From the NCBI RefSeq assembly GCF_022581195.2, contig NC_061472.1, forward strand, positions 2,046,001 through 2,110,000: DNA of 64,000 nt. Direction: 5' to 3'. The DNA comes from Helicoverpa zea (taxonomy: Eukaryota > Arthropoda > Insecta > Lepidoptera > Noctuidae). Below, piece by piece: positions 11,801 to 23,735 of this stretch. The notes beneath the pieces were generated by a model. That model ran no database searches. It was not told the DNA's origin and was given only the letters and a program-made list of their open reading frames with translations. The translations under genes and the position numbers were made by a program. Numbering within the stretch: the first letter of the stretch is position 1; every line of letters begins with the position of its first letter.

Positions 11801-13117
11801 TCGCACACATCGCACATTCAATCAGGGGTTGTCAATTTTGGTTCGTTACGGAGAAACCGCTTTGATAAGACATGCAGATAGGATTATGGACGGTAGCAAC
11901 ATGGTAGCAACGTGGTAGCAACCCTATCCGGGCAATCATTAGGCTTGCAGCTTGTTTAGCACTAAATCCTTTGTCTATTACTAGTAGGGATGGGCGATGG
12001 CGAATATTCTGCGGATATCAGATTGTTTTTTTTTTACTGTGTTTTGTTTAAGTATTTTATTAGCTTCTTTTGTATAAATATTACCTAAAGAAAGTCAGAT
12101 CTATTCGTAAGGTAAATTAATGAAAGTGATTTTCGCATTATTTATTTACTTATAAAAATGTATAAAATTCATTTTGACAGTGATCGTACCTACATTTTAT
12201 TGCAACATCTTATGTTCTTACAACGCATGTTTGAAAAGAAATACATAATTTGATTTGATTTGACATTTGTTTAAAAAATACTGATCATACGGTATAAATT
12301 GTGTTTATTTAGTAGAAACATATTTACATTAATTTAAAAAAGTTAAAATAAACCAATATATACCTATACAACTTAAAACTGATCATACTATAATATATTT
12401 GTCCAAACCACAATTAATAAATAATTTTATTTCAAAATTACATGACAGACAATCTTCAATATTTGATTATATTATCGTCATCAGCAAAACCTATCTTATT
12501 ATTTATTTAGCACGCTAATTCTCGGATATCGTCTTAGCAACAGACATCACTAACCCAGCATTGCTTCGGATCAATTATGTGTGATTTGGTTTAAATTGAA
12601 CGTGCCCAGTGTTTAGATTGAATGACTGTTTAGTGAACACACTGTATAAGTTTACTCTAGACTTAGATTTAGTTTGAGCTAAGAATAAGATGTGTATATC
12701 TTAGTTTTATGAGCTAGTTAGGATCTCCTTATTTTGAAAATCTGATAAACAATGTAGTTCTCTTCGAAATAAAGGTAAAACTTTGCCGTCCTGAAGTTTC
12801 ATACCTATTAGTAACTTCACGCTAGTCAAAATGTACAAATAAAACAGTACTAGATTCAGTGGCAAAGGTATTTGATGCGAACTCTACATAAGAATGAAGT
12901 TAACGTCTTGGTTTTTCTTCTAAAGATAGATGTCAGTCTTCATTTTCTATATAGTTATGTTAATTTCATTACATACATGCCGAAAGAAAGCTAAATAATC
13001 AAGTATTTTTACATGGTGTAAATTTTAATATGATATCCGCGCCTTTACAAACAATCATTGCAAGATGCTTGGTGCTCTGAGTTCAGCATCTTAAGGCAGG
13101 CGTAATTTAGAATCGCA
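8896..13117. other. Non-coding stretch, no gene recognised
   Basis: AT-rich DNA without a convincing coding frame. At 9572-9592 the minus strand reads GGTTCGATACCCGG, a B-box-like motif that may be a SINE remnant. At about 11889-11920 a 'GGTAGCAAC' unit occurs three times in tandem. At 11983-12010 the sequence TAGGGATGGGCGATGGCGAA resembles a hAT-type terminus, but I found no convincing partner end. Confidence 0.5.
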
Positions 13118-13278
13118 AAATGTGTTGGTAAGCGCATAACTCAACAACGCCTGGACCAATTTGGCTAATTCTTTTTTTGTTGTGTTTGTTATTGTCAGGA
13201 GAAGGTTCTTATGGAAAAAAAAAATAGGGTAAAGTAGAGAAGTCAGTTGACGGGAGCGAAGCCGCGGGCAAAAGCTAG
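13118..13278 (+). mobile_element. CTAG-ended lepidopteran repeat (Helitron-like or RTE-derived)
   Basis: The segment runs from CGCATAACTCAACAACGCCT through GGACCAATTTGGCTAATTC to GAAGCCGCGGGCAAAAGCTAG, followed by T. I recognise this as a very abundant lepidopteran repeat end. The terminal CTAG next to T fits a Helitron 3' end, but similar ends are also annotated as RTE-derived. The 5' limit is approximate. Confidence 0.5.
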
Positions 13279-13993
13279 TTTACAATACAGTTTGAATAAA
13301 ACTACGTCCACTGATATTTAACAGGGTCTAAATGACAAAAAATAATAACGGAAATCTATAGTTGTACTTGTATGAATACCTTTACTTCTAAGTATGCACT
13401 TGCATATAAAATATCGTTTTTTTTTCTACATTATATAGGCAAGTATATCTCGATTTAACTTACTTTCTATACTAATAAGTTATGGTTCGAAAAATGGTAT
13501 CAAAATAATTGCAAAAAAGAAGATTCCTGTAAATACATCGCTCAACTAGTAGCCACACCAAATCGCATATCACACCTATATAATTATAATTATTTAACTA
13601 ATGAACCATAAATCAGCGGCTAATTAAATCAATTTACTAAATCAAGCAAATCAAATCAACATTACGATGGTGATTGAAATCATAATAACCATATTAATTG
13701 TGTTCTGGGTCTTAGTGATAATCCCCCTAATACAGGGCTTATATTGTGGTCTGTGCTCCTAATTGGTTACCTGTCCGCGCGGATTTGAGCGGAAAATCGG
13801 ATGTGAGTGGTCGAGTTGTGATTCGATTGCTCGTGTCTTTAATGCGAGTATCGAATGATTTGAGTTTACTGAGGAATGTACAAGTTAAGATCAAGAAAAA
13901 AATCTCCATCTCTAAGAATAAGTATCTGAATAATCATAGTCTGAATAAGTAAATTATTGCATTTATCTATATCTACAATGATTTTATCAACAG

Positions 13994-14063
13994 TATCATT
14001 ATTTCATCCGGTTTGAATGGAAGCTGACCCCAACATAGTTAGAAAAAGGCTTGGGAGATGATG
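13994..14063 (+). mobile_element. 5'-truncated SINE with 16-bp target-site duplication
   Basis: About 70 bp match the 3' end of the tRNA-derived SINE seen at 33181-33951: ATCCGGTTTGAATGGAAGCT, then GACCCCAACATAG, ending in a GGAGATG-type tail. It is bracketed by exact copies of ATGATTTTATCAACAG at 13978-13993 and 14064-14079. The TSD establishes it as a true retroposition event. Confidence 0.85.
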
Positions 14064-14375
14064 ATGATTTTATCAACAGCAAAGGGCAATGCAATCACTC
14101 TGATACGGTAAAGGGAGCCATTATGTTGACGTTATTATACACTCAATTAAACATATTTTCTCTCTATTTTTCTATAACCAAAGATTACTTATTCTTTTCA
14201 AGATGAACCAAACCAAACTAAAACCTACAATCGTAAAACCTCCGCTTATAACTTCCTTTTTACCATCAAAATAAAACCTCTTTACAAACTACACTGGCAC
14301 AAAATAAACCTCAAACTTTTCTTGCACGTCATTGTCAACGTATTGTCAACGTTCAAAATTTGTTTTGTGTTTCGT

Positions 14376-14380
14376 TCAGT
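14376..14380 (+). promoter_or_regulatory. Possible arthropod initiator (TCAGT) of the MIC10-like gene
   Basis: TCAGT, the insect initiator consensus, lies 119 bp upstream of the predicted start codon at 14499, within TTCGTTCAGTGATG. No TATA box is evident at the expected spacing. An 11-bp tandem repeat (ATTGTCAACGT type) lies at about 14331-14352. The pentamer alone is common, so this depends on the gene call. Confidence 0.3.
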
Positions 14381-14498
14381 GATGAAATATTATTAAAAAA
14401 CGGACAATTGAAACTAAGTACTTTAATTTTAATAAGTGTTTTGTTGGCAGAATGTATTTTTCTAATATGAAGTTGTTATACGTTACTTAGATTAAGGT

Positions 14499-15248
14499 AT
14501 GAGTGCAACGGACACGAGAGACTTTGAGGAACGGTATTCAGCATGCTTCGTTGATTTCGGCCTTAAAACTGGTGAATAAGCTTTAAAATTGTTTGTTATG
14601 ATGTATGGGATATAGTGCGTTTTGTTTTCGAGATTGTGTGTTTGACAGGTAATTTGGTTGTCAAAGTCTGCATCTGATCTTGATCTGATCGGTGGAATAC
14701 CAAAGTTGTGATTTCCGTAAATACAAGTTTGAGTAAATTGACATAAAATCTAATTCCATTGTGTCTAGAAAAGTATCATTTACTTTGATACTTACCATTT
14801 TATATTTAGAGGATTTTGCATGGTGAACAAAACTCTTGTCTAACAGATCATAAGCCATTTTTGAAAGCTATATGCATTCTGTATAATTTCTGCAGATATA
14901 CCATTTTTCATATACATACGTTTTTTAAGGTCAGTGGGTCGTCTTAGGGGTTTTAAGTATGAAGACTTATACAATTGCAGCTATCACATTATTGCTTTTG
15001 TTTCAAATCCTGCAGCCGCCGGCCTCCTAATCGGAAGCATGATGGGCAGCTTCTTCTTACGCGGCTTTAAAAAATGGCCCATGTACATTGGAGGCGGACT
15101 CGGTTTTGGCATGGCGTATACAAACTGCGAAAACAGCCTAAACAGCTTCTTAATGGCTATGGACCCTAAGGCTTGCGTTATAAAGTTTGTGAATTTTGTT
15201 TATATTATTACTTTGTTACTATCATTAGTCAGTACTGTTAGTAAGTAA
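14499..15248 (+). CDS. MIC10 (MINOS1)-like MICOS subunit, two exons
   Basis: Predicted exons are 14499-14571 and 15016-15248, joined across a GT-AG intron (donor GTGAATAAG; acceptor TTTCAAATCCTGCAG). They encode 101 residues. MIC10 is the small inner-membrane hairpin protein that oligomerises to bend cristae junctions. Support: residues 50-63 read GGGLGFGMAYTNCE, keeping the GxGxGxG-MAY-NC signature of the second membrane segment. Before it comes a loop with KKWP, and before that a first hydrophobic segment at about 25-39. The exon-1 part (ERYSACFVDFGLKT) aligns with the conserved N-terminal helix and its Cys. NCENSLNSFL matches the insect MIC10 end. Odd points: the first-segment glycine motif is weak (AAGLLIGSMMG), and about 30 mostly hydrophobic residues follow position 70, so it may be a diverged paralog or splice on into a further exon. 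A strong donor (GTAAGT) overlaps the last two codons. Confidence 0.8.
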
Positions 15249-15436
15249 CAGTCTTTATCATCTTCATTACATGGCCTTTGACCTTATAACCTTTTAATGA
15301 AATGCATATTGTAGCTTTAGTTTTAGTAATACTTGAGATATTTTAGAGAATAAGTAAGCAATATGTGTAATGGCAAATGCTTGATATATTTTTGTACTTC
15401 ATAGTGAAATAGTATTTCATTTAGTTGAGCTTAGAG

Positions 15437-15819
15437 GTTTGAAAACAATACACATTCAAACAGTAACAGTTTATTACACAATCATGCGTTTACTTGTCCG
15501 TAACACCGTACACATTATTACAACTTGGAAGCAAAAAACTAAAGCAAAACCAAACCAATTAGTAGCGGCTACCCTTATAAACAAAACTTTCTATCTCCAT
15601 ACAAAACCGTCAATATTATGCAAACTGTCTCCTTTGTTATTATCAAAGGCAACAATTATTTCCCAAAGATTGCCTAGGAAACCGTTTATATTGAAAACTG
15701 AAGCCAACGCAAATGAACAATCGTCGAGGTCCAAAATTGCTTTTGAAATTGCAGACGGAACTAATTATGGCTATAAAAATATTGAAAATCTACTAAAAGG
15801 AGGTGTTTTTGGCTTTTGA
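15437..15819 (+). CDS. Unidentified open frame, possible third exon or small mitochondrial protein
   Basis: I do not recognise this protein. The frame is open for about 127 codons from 15439; the first ATG, at 15484, gives 112 residues. From that ATG the N terminus is basic and hydrophobic without acidic residues (MRLLVRNTVHIITTWKQKTK), resembling a mitochondrial targeting sequence. The C terminus ends KGGVFGF. A poly(A) signal sits 28 bp past the stop. It starts about 190 bp after the MIC10-like exon 2. Splicing the GTAAGT donor at 15240 to an acceptor AG at 15435-15436 would keep this frame, but the acceptor's pyrimidine tract is poor and a nearer AG at 15434 would give an early stop. It may therefore be a separate small gene, an exon, or chance. 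Confidence 0.35.
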
Positions 15820-15846
15820 ATAGTAGCCATACATTGTGTTGTAGAT

Positions 15847-15852
15847 AATAAA
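15847..15852 (+). terminator. Poly(A) signal AATAAA
   Basis: AATAAA lies 28 bp after the stop of the 15437-15819 frame and about 600 bp after the MIC10-like stop. It could end the transcript of either. AATAAA is frequent by chance in such AT-rich DNA. Confidence 0.35.
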
Positions 15853-18800
15853 GAAGTTAGAAGACATTGGACGCAAGCTGCTATAAATATTGAGGGTAGT
15901 AAAATTAGGGTTGTTACTGTTAATTGGGCTGTAAAATTATTTAGAGCGGTTAATTATCAGTATCACATTGTTTAAACGCAACTGGTTTTATGATAAATGC
16001 TTATTACGATTCTGACAGTTTACGATTTTCGATAGTTCTTCAATCAGAAAAGTAGTACTTAAATAATGTTTTTGTTGACACGCCAATTCGGTTCCTTTGT
16101 TGCTTTAGCCCTGCTGCAATCCAAAGCGAGAGTCAACATTGATCAGAACTTACATTCTGAGAGAATGCCTTCTAACAGATGCAAGCGTAGGATGATGGAG
16201 GAAGTTAAACTTATATTTCATCCATTTCCCAATACGAAAAAAGTTATATGAAATGTTAAACATCGGCAGTTAATATCTTTAACATTTGTCCCATTGCCAA
16301 CCCTACACAAAATCCCATCAAATCAGCAAACGGTCAACAGTAAAGACGTTATACCTTTCTTTCTGCACAGCAGGGCATTTCCCTTTGGCATTCGTCTCTT
16401 TGTTTCCACATAAAGGTCACTTACTGTCGCTTCTTCTATTCTTTGAACCGCTTCACCCGCTTCCATATTTGTATTGAATTCGGCAACGCCTTTTCTTTAA
16501 TAGTTGTTTGCAAACCTGCCGTCTATTCACCTCCCACAGAGTATTTCAACATCTTTAACTTTTTCACCTTCATTTGTTGCTTCAATCTCTTTTCCTTCAC
16601 CATAAGGTTCAGTTTCGAAGTTGTTGTAAGCAAATGTAAGTTGGTTGTTCGACAAATCATCACTTGTTTTTCCATTTTAAACATTTTTATTTGTTAGGTT
16701 CCGATCGTTTGTGAGTCATGCTCGGTGTAGCTTTGAGGCCGGCCGCATGGGCGTTTCTACGGCTTTTTTTTAGGTAAACGCATGTCAATTACATTTCGGA
16801 TTGCGTTTGGTTTAGGACAATGGCCGTCAAAGTGTTTGTGATGCCCTTACAATATTTAGGATCTGGGTTGTATTGTACCTTATTTTTTGTAAAATATGCG
16901 TAGAGAATAATAGTTGGGAGAGTAATGAGAGTTTTTTTCATTAGGTACATTAGCACCTACTATAAGTATTGTTATTGTTATTGTTATGTTGTTATTTTTT
17001 TTTTTTTATAAGTATTGTTTTAAACTTCTTATAGTGGAATATTGTCTAAAATCACACATTTTTAACTATAACTAAACAAAATAGAAATAACCAAACCATA
17101 TCTACAAGTACCTACACCTACTTTACATACAATACATATTTAAAAATATAAAAACCTTGTAAAAGCATTCATTCTTCCTGTAGCTATTCTCACTGCTTAT
17201 AAGATCATACACAAATTGTTTACAGAAGTCAAACAACAGCTCCTACTACTAATGTATCATTACCATTTACCATTACATCTATTATATTATCCTTTATCAT
17301 CTACCCACAATATTTTGTTCATCACTTTTGTCCTCAGAATATTGAGAACCATTGTCACATTCATCTGCTCTCAATAGATTGTTAGACAATATGTCCGCGG
17401 GCTGCAGTTCCAATTGATCATGCAGACAAACGGACAGTCAACCAGGATTATTTCCATCCTTTTTATTAAAAAGAAAAAGCTTGTGATTAGAAAATGGATC
17501 GGTTTCAGCTTTTGTGGTTTGATCGGAAAAATGTATCGTGGAACAGACATTGTTATGGAATACTGCAGCATTTAAAAAATCTTTGAAAAAGAGATGTAAT
17601 ATTGTTGATTCACATTATGTTTAGTACTGATTATTATACCTACACCATAATTTTACTGTAAAAATAAGTATTATATGTAAACACTGGACAAGTACCTACC
17701 TTTATTATGTGTGCTAATCTAGACTCATGATATTCCTCGATCTTCAGAAAATACAGAATGCTAATTAATATTTTTGATTTTCAGAAAAACGCCGTAAAAG
17801 GATTCTACTGAATATCAAAGCATTGGTCGTGTACAGTAGTATTATTATTTTTAACATAAATTATAATATTGTTTAAAATAAATATTTCGGTTGATTTTGT
17901 ATAATTTGCTTTTTTAGTCCTTTCTAATTACTCGATACCTACAGAAAAATAATAGGTACTAAAAATCTTTCTTAAAATTACTTCCTGAGGTCTAAATTAA
18001 GGACCCTACCACAATAATTCAATGACTCACTTTTCCTAACAATTTCTACATTCTGTAATCGCAGAAATAACTCCACAGCAAGTCTGTAAGTCAACGGCCC
18101 ATGACACCTATGGTCAATGACCCGTGATTTCATCAGGTGCTCTTCCTAGTACGTGAGTCAACCGGTGAATCATCGCTGAAGTGGACCTTACAAAGAAAGA
18201 GTGGAGTTGTGTCAGGACTATATTTTTTCTTTCCTATCTGGTTACTAGGTATTTGACTACAGTTCTCGGCAAATTCCTATGTAGTTGCGAAAGTGGTTAG
18301 TAGTGAATTTCACTGTAGTCAAAATGTAGCAGGAACAAAGCACTTTTCAACAAAACTGTAGTCAATTGACTTGGTCTGAAGCCAACCATTTATCTTGATG
18401 CCTCGTTTTCAAGTCAATAACGGCCAATTCAGATAATATAACAAAGCTATTAGACGAGAATTGTTATTCAAAGTAGATAGGAACATAAAAAGACAGGATC
18501 TAAATTATTAAATAAATTATAATTCCATTATAAATTATAATTTATAATAATATTAATGACCTGCAAAAAAAAACTGTTAGTCCTCTCCACACCTTTCTTG
18601 TTCGTTCTGAAGTACACAGTTTTAAAAGTTGCAGTTCGTGACATATAATAGGCCGCACAGAGCTGTTTGAAATAAAATAAAGTTTAGTGTAAGAGAACCT
18701 TTATTACCCTTTGTTGTTATAATTGAAGTTTTTATTGCATTCCGACATAATTTACTGGACGTGATAAATAAAGTTTACTTACTTTGAAAAGTACCTATTT

Positions 18801-20899
18801 TTAAGTAGTTGAGAGATAAGTAAAAAATGTTTTATTTTCACATAGACATACTGTTTAGTGAAATCTTGATTATAAATCAATTCTATTTATACCAGGCAGT
18901 AAGTACATACTTTTTCAACATTAGATGTACGATAATTTCACTTTAAATTGCCATTGTTTATTCAGTTCATTTTTAAGTTTAAACATGAACACTTACCGTC
19001 TTACCACAAAAACTTTTAAACATCAGTTTAAGCCTTGTCTAAAAAAATGTCAAATTATGACGTTGACATATGGTTCATTTTGCAGCCACAATTTTTTAGA
19101 CAAGTGTAAAAAAGGCGTTTAAGTTTTTGTAGTAAGGCCACTTGTGTTTTTCTTATTCCCCAATTTTTTTGAAATGTAATATCATGAAATCGAAATTCAC
19201 TTTGAACAAAACGCGTTATCCTATTATTCGCAATCAAACTTTTAATCGAAACTACAACTAATCGATTGATCAAATCGATTTCCCATTACCTCACTTAGCA
19301 GACTGATTGCACATGCGATCTAAACTTACCGATTGAAAGCCTCGATATAATGACCGGAAAAATATGAAAACTTACGCGGAAACCATTTAACTGATGGCAC
19401 GCAATCAAAGTGTGATAACAACGCATTTCCTACGCTGCGCCATTTTGTTTAATGAGCTGACCAATGTTGGTTGATAATGGTGATGAAATATCGGATGTGG
19501 AATCAATGCTTTGTAAGTATGGAATCTTTTGTGGAAGCCGAAAATAATGTGGACAATAATGATGTATTGATATCGGGAACTAAGTCTTAGCTGTGGTCTT
19601 AGTAACTAGTGCTTAAAAAATGCTGCCCATTATAAGAGATGTCTAGAGGAGTCTTGCTTTTGCAGGCTTTTCAGCAACTCGTAAGTGTCTGTGGAAACCT
19701 TAGTTTTTAGTTTTAAAGTAATTTGTCCGTCATGGAAATCAGCATAGGTATTATTTTATAGGTAGAGGGTAAATTACTTAATACACTATTCATTGAAAAT
19801 AATGTTTGCCAGTGATAGCATAAAAATCTCATAACACCAACTTTTCTACGACTGATTTTGCAACATGACGAACCATGGCTTGTTAATCCAACCTCGACAA
19901 ACAATTGAAGACAGCAAACATTGGCTCCAATATACCATCACCAACACATGGCTCAAACATTGTCATGCTGATGAGTTTTTTACATGGTTAGAGTGGGCGT
20001 GGTTTCGTTAAACCGATGTAGACAGTCCACCACGCCATTCTGATATTAGCGTGATTATCCAACGGTAAAGCTGTTTGATTTGTTAGAATTATAGTGAAAT
20101 TGATGGCGTCTAGGGAAATTTAAAAGTTATTCCAGATACTGGTATTAGTATTTCGATAGGGGTAGTTTTGGCTAGTAATGAATTCATACCAAGAATTGAC
20201 GCTTAAAGATTAGGTATAGTGCACCTACCTCAGTATGTTATGTTTGAGCCAGACTTACTGCGACTCCTGCCAGTAACGCTTCCCGGATTAGCATTTAGTT
20301 CAAAAATACATTGTAATATCGGAGTTAAGTAGAGGAATGGTTAAAATAGTAGCTTCTGTATATGATGGTCAGAAAAAACTACAAAAAACTCTTGGCTCCA
20401 AAAAGTTTATTTCATGCCCGTTTCTTACAAAACAGTAGATACCTAATGATTGTCATTACTTGCGTGTGTAGGAGCCGGACTTTAATTTTGATCTAAGCAA
20501 CCACCAACTGGCAACCCAAATTAAATTCACAAAACATTCTCACAGCAAAATAAACACAGTTAACAACCCAACATTGAAATAAAGCTAATATTCATTGCCA
20601 ACAACTATTTAGTTGTACAATATTAACAAGTTTAGGCGACAGTTTAGTCGTCGCGTCGTCGTCTCAACAGATACTGTCATGAGCTAGGTAATGAAAATAT
20701 TTTCCATCTCTCCTTTATTACTTTGGATATTAAATCCAGGTTCTGTAAACATAAGGCCCTTACTACGTGCTGCTAAGATTAATACTGAAACTTTATTTGT
20801 GTTAGTTTTTTTCAGCGATGTAAACCGCTTCCCGAACCGTCCCTTTCCAGACTTTTTTTTATCTACAAATTCTGATGAATAACCAATATTATCTACTGA
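15853..20899. other. Non-coding stretch, no gene recognised
   Basis: Only short open frames without family resemblance are present. A GTTATT microsatellite and T-run lie at about 16971-17010. A pyrimidine-rich, A-poor block runs through about 16290-16680 on the plus strand; it is distinctive but I cannot identify it. An AT palindrome lies around 18520-18555. Confidence 0.5.
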
Positions 20900-21009
20900 C
20901 AAGTTTTATCAAAATTCATCCAGTAGCTTTTGCGTGAGAAAGGCACCAACATTATATAAGTCCCTACATAAAATATACAAACTTTCGCATCCATAATTTT
21001 AACAGGATA
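20900..21009 (-). mobile_element. Lepidopteran interspersed repeat fragment (TACTGGATGAA type)
   Basis: On the minus strand it starts ATCCTGTTAAAATTATGGAT, continues GCGAAAGTTTGTAT and CACGCAAAAGCTACTGGATG. This is the 5' part of a common lepidopteran repeat whose consensus I recall as ATCCTACTAATATTATAAAT...GCGAAAGTTTG. It is diverged and lacks its other end. Confidence 0.5.
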
Positions 21010-22139
21010 TTTAATTTTTCTTGCATTTTGGTACGGAAGTTAGTAGTTACAAAAAAGCCAAAATACCGAAAACTGATAGATTTCACTGTAAGGTAAATGT
21101 TAAATTTTTAATCGATTTTAATAATGCATTTAATTTTGTTTTTTACACAGCGTTTACCAGCGTCAAAGTGAAGTAAAAGCTCGTTGAAAGAATATAAGTT
21201 ACTAACCCCAAAGCTAAGTTACCTTTACATACAGTTTATCACCCATCTTTATTTTCAGGATAGATTTTTTTGAAACAACAGTGAAAATCACTCACAACTT
21301 TATCACTCAACCAATTAATCCCATAGTACCAACAAAAATAATATTGTACCTACAATGTAATCCTTAGCCACTGCACTAACTGCACAATGGATTAACGACA
21401 TAAGTCAAACAGAACATTTTATGAGCATCACTGTTAAAAGTTGAGTGAGTATACCCCAAGACTGTTACTGTTGGCGTAGGTCAGTTACTGCGTTTATGGT
21501 TTTTTTGTAAGTAAATGCTGAGAGCGTTGGCCAGATTTTATTTTACCCAAGGGAGTTGGTGTTATTAAGTTGTATTGTATGAAAAGGCTGTGTTTTACTT
21601 GTATCTATGGCAGGCACTGATGTAGGACTTCATTATTTTGGTTCACTGATGAAGCAAAAAGTTTTAGGTGTGTTCTTATAATTGCTGATTAATTGACACA
21701 TGATAGTGACCTATATTATCATCCCTTCTCTTTATTTTTCTTTTTTGTCGTAAGACACTGAACTTAGACCTCCTTCATTGATTGGTTGAATGCGCAAGTA
21801 GTCGCCCTGGTCTCGGCAATCATTCGTATGATTTTGATGACGGACGTCAGTAGCTATAAGTAGGTAAAAAAAAAAATGCCATTTTATAGTCGATATATTT
21901 ATTAGTTTTAAACATAACAACAATACAATAATCCTTATATAGAACCAAAAATTATAACAATAGGAAAATACATACATTATTAAAAATATCACAATATTTT
22001 GTCACAATCACTACGACGGGGCATCGAACCTGTCAACCTTTCTTTACGGTCTACATATGCAGTTTATTGCACAAATCCAATAGAAGTGTAAATATCGGAA
22101 GCGCCATACAATATCCAAGTTTTTACTATCACCAAATGA
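21010..22139. other. Non-coding stretch
   Basis: No gene recognised. On the minus strand at about 22020-22031 GGTTCGATGCCCC is a B-box-like motif and could be a SINE remnant, but no matching A box is evident. Confidence 0.4.
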
Positions 22140-22431
22140 TTTTTAGGGTTGCCCAAATGGTAACACGGGACCCTATTACTAAGACTTCGCTGTCCGTCCA
22201 TCCGTTACTGGGCTGTATCTCATGAACCACGATAGGTAGACAGCTGAAATTTTCACAGATGATATATTTTTATTACTGCTTGTGTGCTGCTTGTACAGCA
22301 AATTCAGGAAAGTAGAATAAGTATTCTAAAGGCTCACCTATAACTCACACAACAAAAATATTTTGTTCGCTTAATGAATTGAACGGAACCTTTCATACGC
22401 GAGTTCAATTCGCTCTTGGCCAGTTTTTATT
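22140..22431 (+). repeat. Diverged interspersed repeat (GGGACCCTATTACTAAGAC family)
   Basis: The left part reads ACGGGACCCTATTACTAAGA, CTGTCCGTCCATCCGTTACT, GGCTGTATCTCATGAACCA and TTTTCACAGATGATATATTT. The right end reads GCGAGTTCAATTCGCTCTTG plus GCCAGTTTTT. Both ends match a repeat I know from many moth and butterfly sequences (right end usually GAGTCCGACTCGCACTTGGC). The middle has decayed or been replaced. Class uncertain. Confidence 0.5.
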
Positions 22432-23170
22432 ACACTCTGTATTGTATTTTTCTTTTGTCTGTAAAATCTAATCCTTTGTATTCGTGTCTGGTGTAAGTGC
22501 TTTGCCGTTAAACTATTTTACGTCAACTAGAGACGTGAATTTCTTAATAAATTGAAAACCCAGACTGTATTGTCGTAGGTCAGGCGCGACGGCTTTTGTT
22601 TACCGACTTGTTAATGAAACTGAGAAAAATGGTTACTGGGATGAAAAGGCTATTCTGTTCTTTGATCTGCTGTAAGCTGTGCTTGTCATATTAAGTTCAT
22701 ATTATGTTGGTAAGAAAATAAAGATTTCATTACAAGTATTAGATAAGGTATTCGTTTTTTTTCAGTGTAATAAAATTATAGAATCATTCAATTCTATTTC
22801 TTCACAAGATAGATACGCTTCTGAAGTAAAAAGATATGTAGATATGTTTCTAGTTTAAAACTCCACCTCACTTTCCGTCCATCGTCCTTGCTGTAAAGGT
22901 AATAAGTGTAGGAAGCTTTTTTAAACATATTTTATCTTATTTTAATAGTCCAAAATATTATTAACAATGTCATTTCCAGCACCATCTCTTTGTCAGTTTA
23001 ATTTAATTTTTCGCAGTAACCAAACAATGTTGTGGAAACGTCCCGAAATGTGCGGTTTCACATATTAACAGTGACGTGGACAGATTTTATTGCAGCGCCG
23101 CTAGTTTTAATCAGAGCTTTGCAATGGTTATCTGATTACTTTAGTTTTATGGTTCTGTGTTACTGATGTT

Positions 23171-23351
23171 TTTAACGATGGCAAAAATCATCAAATGACC
23201 CTCCCGCTGTGGGTTAGCAGCGGTGAGGGAGTGTCAGACTTTTACTGACTAAAAACCGTCGTGTTCCGTCGTAGGCCTTTTATGTAGATACCAAATGGGG
23301 CCGCGGTAACTCTTTCGAACAATCCGGCAGCCGTCTGATCCCTGCTGTTTT
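23171..23351 (-). mobile_element. Solo 3' end of an R1-clade LINE
   Basis: Its reverse complement matches the 3' UTR of the R1-clade element at about 38800-38964: GTTCGAAAGAG, ATAAAAGGCCTA, GACGGAACACGACG, GTCTGACACTCCCTCACCGC and GCTAACCCACAGCGGGAGG are shared. A short TAAAAA tail follows at its 3' side (23171-23176 on the plus strand). It is a strongly 5'-truncated copy, about 175 bp, with no coding sequence. No clear TSD is visible. Confidence 0.85.
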
Positions 23352-23600
23352 TCTTTGGTTGAAGGTTAGGTATCTCTTTTCTTGGTGGAAATTGGTCTGA
23401 AAAATATAAAGTCAGTTAACAGTGACGTGGACAGATTTTATTGCACCACCGCACCGCTAGTTTTAATCAGAGCTTCGCAGTGGTTATCTGATTACTTTAA
23501 TTTTATGGTTCTGTTACCATTACTGCCACTCAGGAAGTAATGGTAATGGTATTTTCCCTGGCCTGGGTTGATAATTAACATTTTCTGTTTTTCTTTCTTG

Positions 23601-23735
23601 AAGTTGAGGTATGACTTTCTTTGATTGAAGTTGAGGTATGACTTTCTTTGATTGAAGTTGAGGTATGACTTTCTTTGATTGAAGTTGAGGTATGACTTTC
23701 TTTGATTGAAGTTGAGGTATGACTTTCTTTGGTTG
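23601..23735. repeat. 27-bp minisatellite, five units
   Basis: Units start at 23601, 23628, 23655, 23682 and 23709, each beginning AAGTTGAGGTATGACTTTCT. The first four are identical; the fifth differs by GGTTG for GATTG, and a partial unit follows at 23736. The period is a multiple of three, so the minus strand reads as a repeated 9-residue pattern (SIKESHTST), but nothing suggests it is translated. Confidence 0.95.

Noticed and set aside
11983..12551. hAT-like termini (TAGGGATGGGCGATGGCG on the left, GACATCACTA on the right)
   Set aside because: The two ends match only loosely as inverted repeats and no shared 8-bp TSD is present.
23601..23735. Regular repeats considered as a CRISPR array
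   Set aside because: Units are contiguous with no spacers, and the DNA is eukaryotic.
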